Part shown: positions 28,170-36,732 of the stretch, in pieces
Layout: each line of letters starts with the position of its first letter
Numbering within the stretch: position 1 is the stretch's first letter
The notes under the pieces: generated by a model
Seen by the model: the letters and a program-made list of their open reading frames with translations, nothing else
Told to the model about the DNA's origin: nothing
Database searches by the model: none
Made by a program: the position numbers and the translations under genes
Source of the DNA: Streptomyces sp. NBC_01233
GTDB taxonomy: Bacteria > Actinomycetota > Actinomycetes > Streptomycetales > Streptomycetaceae
Assembly: GCF_035989305.1 (NCBI RefSeq)
Contig: NZ_CP108514.1
Span: 2,418,501 to 2,482,500 of the forward strand
Direction of reading: 5' to 3'
DNA: 64,000 nucleotides

Positions 28170-30572
28170 ATGGGACACGGAGCGCGGAAGCAGCTGGCGG
28201 AGCTGCTCGGCGACGTACAGCGGCGCGGGGACTTCAGCACCCGTATCGAGATGTCGGCCCGCGCGCTGCGCATCGAGGTCGACGGGGTGGGGGAACTGCC
28301 GCTGCCGCTGCGTGCCCCGGTGACCAAGAAACTGATCGCGCGGGCCCGGCAGGCGTCCTTCGGGCGTGGCGAGCAGACCCTGTCTGACACCAGCGTCCGC
28401 GACACCTGGGAGATCACTCCAGACTGCATCACGCTCGGCGGCACTGACTGGGACCGCACCCTGGACGGCGTTCTCGACGGTGTCCGTACCGCGCTCGGTC
28501 TGCCGCCCACCACCGTCCTGCGTGCCAAGCCGCACGCGCTGCTCGTCTACGGCAAGGGCCAGTTCTTCCTGCCGCACCAGGACTCTGAGAAGGACGACTC
28601 CATGGTGGGCACCCTGGTCGTCTCGCTGCCCTCGCACCACACCGGCGGCGAACTCGTTGTCTCGCACGCCGGCCGCAGCGTCGTCCACCAGGCGTCTCGG
28701 GAGAAGCTGACCTTCGCCGCCTTCTACGCGGACTGCCTGCACGAGGTCAAGCCCGTGAAGTCCGGCTACCGCGTCACCCTCACCATGAACCTCCTCGCTG
28801 AACGCATTCGCCCGGCTGGCGAAGACGACGGGGGCTCGGTCGCCGACCTGGCCCACTGCCTGACCAAGCACTTCACCGAGCCGGCCGAAGAGCGCTACGC
28901 CTACGGCCGGCAGAAGGCCGCGCCACCGAACCGTCTTGTGTACCTCCTCGACCACGAGTACACCCAGCGTGGCCTGGACTGGGACCGTCTCAAGGGAGCC
29001 GATGCCACCCGCACCACCCTGCTCCGCCAGGCCGCCGCGGAGGCGGACTGTGAAGCGGTCCTGGCGTTGGCCGAGGTGAAGGAGACCTGGGACGCGCATG
29101 CGCCGTACGACCGCTACGACGACCACTACGGAGAGATCGAGCACTACGACGGCTGCGAGGACGAGGAGTGCGAGGGTGAATGCCTCCTGGACCCCGACGG
29201 GGAACCCGGTGCCGAGCGCCGCCGCAGCGGCGACTTCTCCGACTACGAACTGAACGAGCTGGTCGACGACGAGATCACGCTGAGCTGGTGGACCCGCCCG
29301 GACGGCACCGGCGGCGAGCAGATCAACTTGCCCGTCGCGTACGCCGAGGTGTGCGCCACCACCGAGAACAAGGACCTGACGCCCTACCAGTCCGAGTACG
29401 AGGGCTACATGGGCAACTACGGCAACACCCTCGACCGCTGGTACCGGCGGGCCGCGGTGGTCCTGTGGCCCCGAAAGCGCTCGTTCACGGCCCGCGCCGA
29501 GGCCGGCTCCGAGGGCGCACTGCGCGAACTCCAGGGCCACCTGGACGCCGGGGACCTCGACCGGGCACGCACGCTCGCCCGGTCGCTCGCACCGTTCTGG
29601 AAGCACCACGGTTCGGGCGAGTCGGCCGCGTCGCTCCTCGCCGCCGCCCTGCCCGTCGCGGAGGGACTACGGGAAGCGGACACCGCCACGATGCTCCTCG
29701 CGCCTTTCGGAGTGGAGACCCTGGGCGAGCAGCACGCCCCGGGTCTGGCGGCAGCGGCCACACGGTACGGAGGGACGTGGGCCCGCGGGGCCGTCAGCAG
29801 CTGGTTCGGCACGGTGGGCGCGTACACCGGGGCCGACCGCGCGGCGTGGCTCGAGTCGCTGCCCGGCCTGTGCACCGCGCTACGCGCCGCCGACGGCGAC
29901 GGGGACGCGATGGCCTCGCCGCTGGCCGAGGGCGCCTGGCAAGCAGTCAAGCAGCAGCTCACCAGCTGGCTCAGCGTAGGCCGCGAGACGGAGCGCCGTA
30001 CAGGCATGGAACGGCTCGGCGCATCACTGGCCCACGTCCTGCAGGCGGCAGGGCCCCGGACCGCCGACACCATCGCCGCCACGCTACTCGGCCTTCCGGA
30101 CACCGCCCTGGAATGCCTGCTCCCGGCCCTGCGCACCGCGGCCCGCCAACCGACGACCCTACGCGACGGCGCACCCGCCGCCCGCGTCTTCCAGACCCTC
30201 GCCGACCACTGCGAGAACCGGCTCACCGCGGCCCTCACCCGCCCCGTACGCGCGGCCGACGACTGGTCCCTCACCCCGGCCGGGACATGCCGGACTGGCT
30301 GCGGACTCTGCCCCGACTTGGACGCCTTCCTCACCTCCCGTACCCGCCGCGTCATGGAGTGGCCACTCGCGACGGACGGACGCCGCCACCTCCACAGCCG
30401 CATCGACCAGGCCGGCCTGCCCGTCTCCCACACCACCCGCCGCCAGGGGCGCCCCTACGTCCTGGTCCTGACCAAGACTGACGCCGTCTTCACCCGCGAA
30501 CAAGCGACCCGCACCCGCGCCGAGACCGACCTGGCGTGGCTGCGATACAAGTGGCCCCGGTCGCGCGGCTGA
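28170..30572 (+). CDS. Large Fe(II)/2-oxoglutarate-dependent oxygenase of unknown substrate
   Basis: An 800-residue cytosolic protein. The N-terminal part (about 40-215) is a prolyl-hydroxylase-like 2OG oxygenase: H136-x-D138 in FFLPHQDSEKDD, distal H191 in DCLHEVKPVKSGYR and the co-substrate-binding R201 ten residues later, with the strand pattern GTLVVSLPSHHTGGELVV between. The iron and 2OG sites look intact. Residues about 220-800 form a long unrecognised region with an acidic segment (YDGCEDEECEGECLLDPDGE), helical repeats, and a CRTGCGLCPDLDAFL cysteine cluster near residue 710. ATG 28170 is the first start after the inverted repeat. It is single-gene cargo at the left end of the element; a role in host modification or defence is only a guess. 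Confidence 0.8.
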   Translation: MGHGARKQLAELLGDVQRRGDFSTRIEMSARALRIEVDGVGELPLPLRAPVTKKLIARARQASFGRGEQTLSDTSVRDTWEITPDCITLGGTDWDRTLDGVLDGVRTALGLPPTTVLRAKPHALLVYGKGQFFLPHQDSEKDDSMVGTLVVSLPSHHTGGELVVSHAGRSVVHQASREKLTFAAFYADCLHEVKPVKSGYRVTLTMNLLAERIRPAGEDDGGSVADLAHCLTKHFTEPAEERYAYGRQKAAPPNRLVYLLDHEYTQRGLDWDRLKGADATRTTLLRQAAAEADCEAVLALAEVKETWDAHAPYDRYDDHYGEIEHYDGCEDEECEGECLLDPDGEPGAERRRSGDFSDYELNELVDDEITLSWWTRPDGTGGEQINLPVAYAEVCATTENKDLTPYQSEYEGYMGNYGNTLDRWYRRAAVVLWPRKRSFTARAEAGSEGALRELQGHLDAGDLDRARTLARSLAPFWKHHGSGESAASLLAAALPVAEGLREADTATMLLAPFGVETLGEQHAPGLAAAATRYGGTWARGAVSSWFGTVGAYTGADRAAWLESLPGLCTALRAADGDGDAMASPLAEGAWQAVKQQLTSWLSVGRETERRTGMERLGASLAHVLQAAGPRTADTIAATLLGLPDTALECLLPALRTAARQPTTLRDGAPAARVFQTLADHCENRLTAALTRPVRAADDWSLTPAGTCRTGCGLCPDLDAFLTSRTRRVMEWPLATDGRRHLHSRIDQAGLPVSHTTRRQGRPYVLVLTKTDAVFTREQATRTRAETDLAWLRYKWPRSRG

Positions 30573-30879
30573 GAGGTGACACATTCGTAAGCAATCGATT
30601 CAGCGGGTAACCGGCGCGCGGCGGTGGCTGCCGCAATGTGACGGTCCGTGAGGGTGTGAGGTGTCGTTCGTGCAGTGCGGCTGGATCTCGCTCCTGACTT
30701 CCGCAGTTGGCGGGTGAGTTTTCGGATCCGACCCGAAGGAATCAGTGCCGTGCTGCCCCCTGTGGACGCCCGGGGCCACGCCCGAACGTCCCCCGCCCAG
30801 CGCTTCCGCTCAGGCTTGGCTAAATGGACCGTCCGAGGGTGGGGCTTCGAGGAATTCGCCGAGTTCTGGCCAGCCGGTC

Positions 30880-31044
30880 CTACGGGTCCGTGACCTGGCC
30901 TCGAGCCACCACCAGCTCGGCACGTAGTACGGCCACCAGCGAGGCGAGTTCCTCACAGGTGGGCAACGGGCGGCGGAAGATGCAATCCAAATAGTCACTT
31001 ATGTCGGCACCGAGATCAATCCCTTGGGGCGGGCGCCTATCCAG
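30880..31044 (-). pseudogene. Possible gene remnant, 5'-truncated
   Basis: On the minus strand the frame ending at TAG 30880-30882 reads LGADISDYLDCIFRR, then PLPTCEELASLVAVLRAEL and VVARGQVTDP, with actinobacterial codon usage. A TAG at 31045-31047 blocks the frame and no ATG or GTG start is present, so this looks like the 3' end of a lost gene. The rest of 30573-31124 (about 550 bp) shows no convincing gene; codon usage there is irregular, consistent with decayed DNA. Confidence 0.4.
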
Positions 31045-31124
31045 CTACGAGACCGCTTGATCCGCCCTGGACCCCGTGGCAGACCGCGCCCCGCTCCCGT
31101 CCGGGAACGGGGCGCAGCCACGCC

Positions 31125-31595
31125 TCAGAAGGGTGGGTCCGCCGGTCCCGTGGCAGCCGTAGGGTCGGGTCGGGTGGGGCTGGCGGTGGTCCACGGGTCG
31201 TCCGGGGCCGCCTCTCTGGGCGGGGTGGTGCGGGTGGTGCGCGCGATGATGACGGTGGCGAATGTCATGGAGGCTCCCACTTCGTCGGCGTCCATCACCA
31301 CCTTCGAGCGCTTCTCGCCTTCGGGGGTCTCCCACCGGTCGGTGCGCAGTCTGCCGGTGACTACCAGCCGGGCTCCTTTGCCGGCCGAGGCGGCGAGGTT
31401 TTCGGCGAGGTGGCGCCAGGCGGTGCAGTCCATGAAGGTGGGCTCGCCGTCTCGCCAGGCGGCCGCTTCCCGGTCGTAGGTCCGTGGGGTGGAGGCGATG
31501 GTGAACCGGGCCACCGGTACCCCGTTGGGGGTGAACCGCAGCTCCGGGTCCTCGACGAGGTTCCCGATGACTGTAAGTGGAATGTCGTTGCGCAT
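31125..31595 (-). CDS. Single-stranded DNA-binding protein paralogue of the element
   Basis: A 156-residue SSB. The OB-fold covers residues 1-110: RNDIPLTVIGNLVEDPELRFTPNGVPVARFTIA, FMDCTAWRHLAENLAASAGKGARLVVTGRL and the TFATVIIARTTR strand. A Pro/Thr/Asp-rich tail follows. It ends PADPPF rather than the standard DDDIPF tip, so partner binding may be altered. ATG 31595 (MRNDIPLTV) is preferred over the six-codon-longer ORF. It is probably an accessory SSB for element replication, repair or integration, divergent from the 751-residue gene across 208 bp that should hold both promoters. Confidence 0.88.
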   Translation of the reverse strand: MRNDIPLTVIGNLVEDPELRFTPNGVPVARFTIASTPRTYDREAAAWRDGEPTFMDCTAWRHLAENLAASAGKGARLVVTGRLRTDRWETPEGEKRSKVVMDADEVGASMTFATVIIARTTRTTPPREAAPDDPWTTASPTRPDPTAATGPADPPF

Positions 31596-31803
31596 GAGGT
31601 GGAAGCCTGGCACAGCCCTGTGACAATCGCACTGCGCTCTCGTCCTGGTCGGGCACGTGGGCGCGGGCGGTTCTTGGTCGGTTGGAGGGTGTGCGCGCCG
31701 GTTCGGTACGGTGGAGGTCTGATCGGGGGTCCCGGGCGATCGAGATCATCAGTGGCGTCGGGTAGCTGCTGGCCCCGGATGGCCTCGAAAGGACCGGGTA
31801 GCG

Positions 31804-34059
31804 GTGCGTACATTCTTCGAGCCTGAGCAGAGAGAAGAGTTCGAGGCTGCTCAGGAGCTGATGGTGCGGCGTTTCGCCGTGTGGGCCGAGCGGCAGGGCC
31901 TGCCCGTCGATCCGTGGGTGGCGGAGGCGGCCTGGGACTACCGGCACGCGGACACCCCCGACGGTCGGCTCACGCTGTGGTCTCCTGTCCATGTGCGGGA
32001 GTTCCTGCTGGAGTGGATGCCGCGCCGGCTGACCGTGCAGCCCGGTGAAGAGCTTCCCGACGGGCCCGGAACTATGGCCGCCCTGTTGCGCTACTTCGAT
32101 GAGACGGGCCTGCGTGACCCGCGCGGCGGCACCCTCGCGGCGAACCAGGCGGCCCTGGAGACCGCGTCCGGGCAGTTCCGGGCCGCGATGGCCGACCGTG
32201 AGCTCTGGGGAACGGCCAAGTTCTGGGCCACCACCGCCGCCGAGCACGGCGTGGACATCACCGATCCGCACGCCATGCAACGTTTCAGCGAACGCGCGCA
32301 GCGTGGTCAGGTTCCCTACGACGAGGCCCTGGCCGGCCGGATCATGCAGCGCCGGTTCGCCGACGGGCCGTTCGTCGGCAGGGCTCTGCCGCAGCTGCCC
32401 GTGGCGCTGCCCCCGCTGGAGGAACTGCGCGATCAGGCGGGGCGGTCCGTGGTAGTGGAGCAGCTTCGTGTGTTCACCGCGTGGGTGGGTCCGGGCGGGC
32501 GCAAGCTCACCACGACGGGCAGGCTGCAGATGGCCGATGCGCGGGAACTGGTGGGCCTGCTCGGCACCGGCGATACCGTCGATCCGGTCCATGCCGGAGT
32601 GAGGCACCGCACCCGTTCCAGTGCCGACCTGCCGGAAGTACACCGGCTTTTCGAGTGGGCCAGGAAGGCCCGGCTGGTGCGGACCGTCAAGGGCCGGCTG
32701 GTACAGGTGGCCAAGGCCGCACCCCTGCTCGCGGACCCGCTGACGCTGTGGCAACGCGCCTTCGGGGCAGTGGCAGAGCTGGGAGAAGTCCTGCTGGGCT
32801 CACGAGGCGGCTGGGCACCGGCCCCGTCGATGCTGTACGACGTGTACGAGGAGACACTGCCGGATGTCCTCAACACCCTCTACAGCCTCCCCGAGCCCAT
32901 GCCCTGGCCCCGGCTGCGCGACTCCGTCCATCTGGCCTACCGGTCCGCCTACGACCTCGACGGCATCGATCCGCGTCGGCGGAGCGTCTGGCTGGGGCAC
33001 GCGGACACCGACCTGCGCAAAGTCCTCGCGGTGCTGGAGCAGCTCGGCGTACTGGAACGTGCCCAGGGCATGGCATCCGAGGTCTTCCTGGCCGACCTGA
33101 ACGGCCAGGCGCCCGGGGGAGGGCCGGAAAGCTTTACCGGCCCCGGCCTGTTCGGCTCGGGTAACGCACCGCACGCAGTACCCACCGCCGGGGGCCACGA
33201 TTCCTTTCCGCCGCTGCCGGCCGGTATCCCGCCCGAACTGGCCCGCCTCCTTGCCATGCCCGTTCACGGGCCCGAGGTCTTGGTGCCGGAAGATGCCGCA
33301 TCACAGGAGCAGGCGCGGGCCCTGCGGGCGGAACTGTCGGCCGGCCCCGTCGAGCTGATCGCTCTCACAGACCTGGGTACCTGGGCCGTGCGCGAGCGGC
33401 TGCTGGGCGAAGGACGGGACGCGCCCATGGTCGGTGAACTCACCCAGGCGACCGCACCCGAACTGCTGGGTGTCCTCGCCGAGCACTACCCCGTCGAGGC
33501 CGCCCGGCAGGAAGTAGAAGCCTGGACGAACGCGCACGGAGGCTGGCTGAAAGCCTTCGACCGCCTCTTGGACGCCGTCCGCCAGACCCCGTTCCGTATC
33601 CGGGCACAGGACATGCTCGCCGTTGTGTGCGGGATCCTGCCCGAGGCCGAGCAACACGGTCTCCTGCACTCCCTGCGTGATGACCCGGCCCTGGGCCCCT
33701 CCGCGCTCACCGCACTGATCCACCAAGACCTGCTGAATGAAGAAGACCTGACCGAGGTGGAGCAGCAACTGGTGATGACCGAGGCCATCCTGAGCTCCAT
33801 GGAGATCTCCGGCCGCCAGGCCGCCACTGATTTCCTGGAATCCCTCGGCCTGCAAGAAGCACAAGCCGCCCTCTGCGCAGCACTGGACTCCGGACACCCC
33901 GACCACACCGGGCTTGACGAGCTGCGGACCCTGGCCGATCAACTGCAAGGGCGCCCTCTGCCCCGCCCGACAGCCCAGCCCGGAAAACAACGTGCCGCTC
34001 CGACGGACCGGCACGGCAAGAACAGCCCCAGGAGCAGCCGCAAGCGGCGCCGCGGTTGA
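31804..34059 (+). CDS. 751-residue protein of unknown function
   Basis: I do not recognise this protein. The GTG start at 31804 opens with FFEPEQREEFEAAQELMVRRFAVWAERQGLP. A region HVREFLLEWMPRRLTVQPGE recurs in large Streptomyces hypothetical proteins. The sequence is mostly helical and soluble, with no membrane span or signal peptide, and has a winged-helix-like stretch (VHRLFEWARKARLVRTVKGRLVQVAKAAPLL, about residues 278-309). The middle holds a Gly/Pro-rich linker (about 430-465), and the tail is very basic (KNSPRSSRKRRRG), suggesting nucleic-acid contact. The divergent partner is SSB. It may be a regulator or replication-associated protein of the element; this is inference. Confidence 0.6.
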   Translation: MRTFFEPEQREEFEAAQELMVRRFAVWAERQGLPVDPWVAEAAWDYRHADTPDGRLTLWSPVHVREFLLEWMPRRLTVQPGEELPDGPGTMAALLRYFDETGLRDPRGGTLAANQAALETASGQFRAAMADRELWGTAKFWATTAAEHGVDITDPHAMQRFSERAQRGQVPYDEALAGRIMQRRFADGPFVGRALPQLPVALPPLEELRDQAGRSVVVEQLRVFTAWVGPGGRKLTTTGRLQMADARELVGLLGTGDTVDPVHAGVRHRTRSSADLPEVHRLFEWARKARLVRTVKGRLVQVAKAAPLLADPLTLWQRAFGAVAELGEVLLGSRGGWAPAPSMLYDVYEETLPDVLNTLYSLPEPMPWPRLRDSVHLAYRSAYDLDGIDPRRRSVWLGHADTDLRKVLAVLEQLGVLERAQGMASEVFLADLNGQAPGGGPESFTGPGLFGSGNAPHAVPTAGGHDSFPPLPAGIPPELARLLAMPVHGPEVLVPEDAASQEQARALRAELSAGPVELIALTDLGTWAVRERLLGEGRDAPMVGELTQATAPELLGVLAEHYPVEAARQEVEAWTNAHGGWLKAFDRLLDAVRQTPFRIRAQDMLAVVCGILPEAEQHGLLHSLRDDPALGPSALTALIHQDLLNEEDLTEVEQQLVMTEAILSSMEISGRQAATDFLESLGLQEAQAALCAALDSGHPDHTGLDELRTLADQLQGRPLPRPTAQPGKQRAAPTDRHGKNSPRSSRKRRRG

Positions 34060-34109
34060 CCGGAGGCCCCCTATGCCAGGGTGTGAGGCCTCGGCATATC
34101 CGGCGGGAG

Positions 34110-34556
34110 TCAGCCGCAGACGACGTCCTCGAGTTGGTCACGCACGCCCTGGTGATCCTCGTGTCCAACGAGGGCGGCGGACAACTGCTGTGCCACCTCT
34201 TCGGAGTACGGGTGCTCGCTACGCTCGGCGGCCTACTGGCGGCGGAGGCGGACGACGTCCCACGCCCGTTCATTGGCCGCGTTCACGACGGCCGTGGCGT
34301 CCCGCACAGCGGTGAGAGAGGCGAGGAACGTCGGCCAGGGTGTGCCCGGCGGTGTGCTCGCGCACCAGGGCCCCCAGCACGGCCGGAGCGGACGGGGCAT
34401 CGGCCGGGCTTCGTGGTGCCAAAGAGTCGCAGCCGTCCAGCGGCGGGCAGGCGAGGCACGTCCCCCACCGCTCATATCCAGTGGCGTAGTGCGGGACCTG
34501 CCCCCGTCAGCCTTCCATCGGCCCGCGTGCTCGGGGGCGGTTCGGGTATCGGTCAT
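34110..34556 (-). pseudogene. Decayed small-protein gene with two frameshifts and a nonsense codon
   Basis: A single conserved-looking product can be rebuilt across three frames. MTDTRTAPEHAGRWKADGG is read from ATG 34556. A one-base loss in a G-run near 34497 then leads to QVPHYATGYERWGTCLACPP through ADAPSAPAVLGALVREHTAG. A one-base gain near 34322 leads to LASLTAVRDATAVVNAANER. A TAG at 34233-34235 interrupts before AAERSEHPYSEEVAQQLSAA and the end at 34110. The CxxC in GTCLACPP is of a type common in phage and element proteins. The start overlaps the stop of the tyrosine recombinase (ATGA), so the two formed one operon. Function unknown. Confidence 0.7.
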
Positions 34557-35755
34557 CGCGCCGCCCCCGCCGTCTCATCAGGGCGGAGCCAGCGGTCCAG
34601 GACGTGCTGGTACAGGTTCACTGAGGCCTGCGCGTTGCGGGCCTTCACCGCCTCGTCATCGCGCTGACGGATGTACCCGAGCGTGGTGGCCGGGTCGGCG
34701 TGGTCGGCGTACTGCTGGATCTCCTCCAGCGGCACGCCCTGGTCGTGCATGTGCGTCAGCTTCGACGCCCGGAGCACGTGGGGGGTGACGTCTCGACAGC
34801 GCTTGCAGGTGCGGAAGGAGTGCCGGGGGCGCGGCTCAGCACCGGCCGGGCGCCGGCCCCGGCCGGTGTAGGCGTCGGGGCACGTGAGGATGCGCGCCCC
34901 GTGGCCGAGGCGGGTCAGCATCGTGTCGACGTCGTGCCGGGTGTACGGGCGGCCGTCCGCGCGGAGCAGCAGCCGTCCGCTGGTCCGGCCGTCGAGGACG
35001 TCGTCCAGGAGCTCGCACAGCTCGGGCGGGAGGGTGAACACGCGGACCTTCCCGCCCTTGCGGGTCAGGTCGAGGCGGCACGTGCGGCCGCGATTCTGGA
35101 GCGCGGACAGGTCGGCGGTGCACAGCTCGCTCACGCGCCCGGCGAGGGTGTACGTCATCAGGACGGCGAGCGTCTCGTGAGCGTCGGCGCACGCGTCCAT
35201 GAGTCGCTGGAGCTCGTCCGCCTCCAGGACGGGCGTGGCACGGGCGGCGCCGGCCGAACGGTCCTCCTTCGGGCGGTCGAAGCGGGTCACGAGGCGCACC
35301 GGCTGACGGCCGTCACGGTGGGCGCGGTAGTCGGCTAGGGACTGCACGGCGGACAATCGTCGGTTGATCGTGCCCGCGGACCGGCCGCGCTCCTCCTCCG
35401 AGAGGCGCCACGTACGGATCAGGCCGGGCGTGACGGCGTCCAGGGTGAACCCGGGGTGCCCGTCCTCGATGACGACAGCCGCCCAGTGCCGGACGTCGTC
35501 GGCGTAGTTGCGTTTGCTATCCACGGTCTTGACCGCGGTGGAGGACAGCCAGTCCGCGACGAGGACGAACGTCTCCCGGTCGCAGACCTCGGCCAGCAGC
35601 TCCAGGCGGTCACGGCGCGGCCCGAGGCGGTTGGACACCGGGTCGCGGGGGGCGACGGTGCCGAGCTGTCCGCGCAGCCGGGCGTAGGCGTCCTCCGCGC
35701 GGTTCGGGGCCGTGGCGAGTTCAGCGCCGGGACGGTGTCTGGGGGAGTTGACCAT
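34553..35755 (-). CDS. Tyrosine recombinase / phage-type integrase
   Basis: A 400-residue site-specific recombinase. The N-terminal SAM-like core-binding domain (about 60-150) reads TFVLVADWLSSTAVKTVDSKRNYADDVRHW. The catalytic domain (about 190-390) has all active residues: Arg in LAGRVSELCTADL, Lys in RKGGKVRVFTL, H-x-x-R in TPHVLRASKLTHMHDQGV, the second His in ADHADPATTLGYI, and the nucleophile Tyr in the same GYI motif. An insert (RILTCPDAYTGRGRRPAGAE and CKRCRD) lies before the HxxR box. Its presence beside a serine integrase in one element is odd. It may resolve dimers, or mark a second nested element whose ends I could not find. Confidence 0.9.
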   Translation of the reverse strand: MVNSPRHRPGAELATAPNRAEDAYARLRGQLGTVAPRDPVSNRLGPRRDRLELLAEVCDRETFVLVADWLSSTAVKTVDSKRNYADDVRHWAAVVIEDGHPGFTLDAVTPGLIRTWRLSEEERGRSAGTINRRLSAVQSLADYRAHRDGRQPVRLVTRFDRPKEDRSAGAARATPVLEADELQRLMDACADAHETLAVLMTYTLAGRVSELCTADLSALQNRGRTCRLDLTRKGGKVRVFTLPPELCELLDDVLDGRTSGRLLLRADGRPYTRHDVDTMLTRLGHGARILTCPDAYTGRGRRPAGAEPRPRHSFRTCKRCRDVTPHVLRASKLTHMHDQGVPLEEIQQYADHADPATTLGYIRQRDDEAVKARNAQASVNLYQHVLDRWLRPDETAGAAR

Positions 35756-35770
35756 GCCTCAGACCATACC

Positions 35771-35790
35771 CGCATAAGACACGTTATGCG
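35771..35790. promoter_or_regulatory. Inverted repeat upstream of the tyrosine recombinase
   Basis: CGCATAAGACACGTTATGCG has perfect 7-bp arms around a 6-bp centre and begins 15 bp upstream of the recombinase start. The AT-rich arms stand out locally. It could be an operator or a recombinase binding site overlapping the promoter. Confidence 0.6.
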
Positions 35791-35797
35791 TGCGCTT

Positions 35798-36007
35798 TCA
35801 AATCTCAGCGTCCGTGTCGACCCACCCGCTGACCTCGGGACACCGGGTGACGACCCCGGCCGGGGAGGACGCGATGACGTACAGCGGCCCCGGTACGCAA
35901 CCGCCTTGACGCACCGCCAGGGCTACGGCTGGGGGCGGGGCACAGGTGTAGCGGTTGCGCAGCATCCCGTACCCCCACACCGTCCGGCCGTGTCCCTCCG
36001 CGTCCAC
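35798..36007 (-). CDS. Small protein of unknown function
   Basis: A 69-residue ORF from GTG 36007, reading GMLRNRYTCAPPPAVALAVR and GCVPGPLYVIASSPAGVVTR before ending EVSGWVDTDAEI. The amino-acid composition and third-position GC fit real coding better than the other frames, but I recognise no family. It is followed on the same strand by the tyrosine recombinase and divergent from the gene at 36122. It may be an element regulator or an unrelated phage-type small protein. Confidence 0.45.
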   Translation of the reverse strand: MDAEGHGRTVWGYGMLRNRYTCAPPPAVALAVRQGGCVPGPLYVIASSPAGVVTRCPEVSGWVDTDAEI

Positions 36008-36013
36008 TCTTGT

Positions 36014-36034
36014 CCGCTGACCGTCCGTCAGCGG
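36014..36034. promoter_or_regulatory. Inverted repeat in a divergent intergenic region
   Basis: Perfect 8-bp arms CCGCTGAC and GTCAGCGG around CGTCC. It lies 7 bp upstream of the minus-strand small gene and 88 bp before the plus-strand gene at 36122, so it is placed as a shared operator candidate. Confidence 0.45.
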
Positions 36035-36121
36035 TACCGTGATGGGCGCGGGTAGGTCTCACCCGCCGCTCGCTGGTTATGGGCCGGGGCACCTCTGACG
36101 CGTTCGTGCGGAGGCCCCGTC

Positions 36122-36616
36122 ATGCCGACCAGCCGCCCCCACCCCGCCGCAGCCCCCGGTGCCAGCCTGACCGCGGCCGCGGCGTTCCTGCTCGACCTCC
36201 CGGCCCCGTGGACGCCGTGGCCCGGTGTCGCGCAGTCCCTCGCCCCGGCCCTGCGCGACACCGCCAGCGCCCGCGGCTGGTCACTCGGCCCCGCCCTGCG
36301 CGACCTGCTCACCGCATGGCCAGACGGGATTCGCTCGCACGAGGCAGTGCTGGCCGCGCGGATTCGCCGACTCCCCACCCGCAGCAGGGCGGCCGCCCCC
36401 ACGACGGCGACGGCCAGGAGCAGGGACACGTCCACGTCGAGGTGCGCCCGGTGTGGACAGGCCGGTTCGGTTGTCCACGCCTCCTCGCGCTGGCCCCGCC
36501 CGGTCTGCATACGGTGCGCGACCTCCTCGGCCGGACCGCCCGCCGCCGACCCCGCCGCGCACGCCGCCGCCGCGCGTGCCGCCCTCCGGTACGGCCGGCG
36601 CATCACCTCGCCCTGA
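36122..36616 (+). CDS. Element protein with a CxxC...CxxC zinc-ribbon-like motif
   Basis: A 164-residue protein of unknown function. Residues 18-85 look folded and helical (AAAFLLDLPAPWTPWPGVAQ, LRDLLTAWPDGIRSHEAVLAARIRRL). An Ala/Thr/Ser linker follows, then CARCGQAGSVVHASS...CIRCAT, two CxxC pairs of the kind that bind zinc. ATG 36122 heads a plus-strand run of short genes up to 38511. Proteins like this occur in Streptomyces phages and integrative elements without assigned function. Other frames over this interval are longer but low in complexity. Confidence 0.6.
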   Translation: MPTSRPHPAAAPGASLTAAAAFLLDLPAPWTPWPGVAQSLAPALRDTASARGWSLGPALRDLLTAWPDGIRSHEAVLAARIRRLPTRSRAAAPTTATARSRDTSTSRCARCGQAGSVVHASSRWPRPVCIRCATSSAGPPAADPAAHAAAARAALRYGRRITSP

Positions 36617-36654
36617 CCCGCGTACCCGACCCGCCCCGCCAGAGAGAGCACGCC

Positions 36655-36732
36655 ATGACCAGCAGCAGCACCGGAACCATCGGCCCGGACCCTGCCCGTC
36701 CTACCGCTGGAGGTGTCCGCACATGCCCGTGA
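36655..36732 (+). CDS. Very short ORF overlapping the next gene
   Basis: A 25-codon ORF, starting MTSSSTGTIGPDP, whose end overlaps the start of the helix-turn-helix gene at 36723 by 10 bases. It follows an AGAGAG-type ribosome site. It may be a coupled leader for the next gene or chance; nothing in its sequence identifies it. The 3' portion carries CTACCGCTGGAGGTG, similar to one module of the intergenic repeat. Confidence 0.3.
   Translation: MTSSSTGTIGPDPARPTAGGVRTCP

Noticed and set aside
30675..30893. A 72-residue ORF in the gap after the 2OG oxygenase
   Set aside because: Composition and codon usage are irregular, no ribosome site is seen, and it overlaps a more convincing minus-strand gene remnant.
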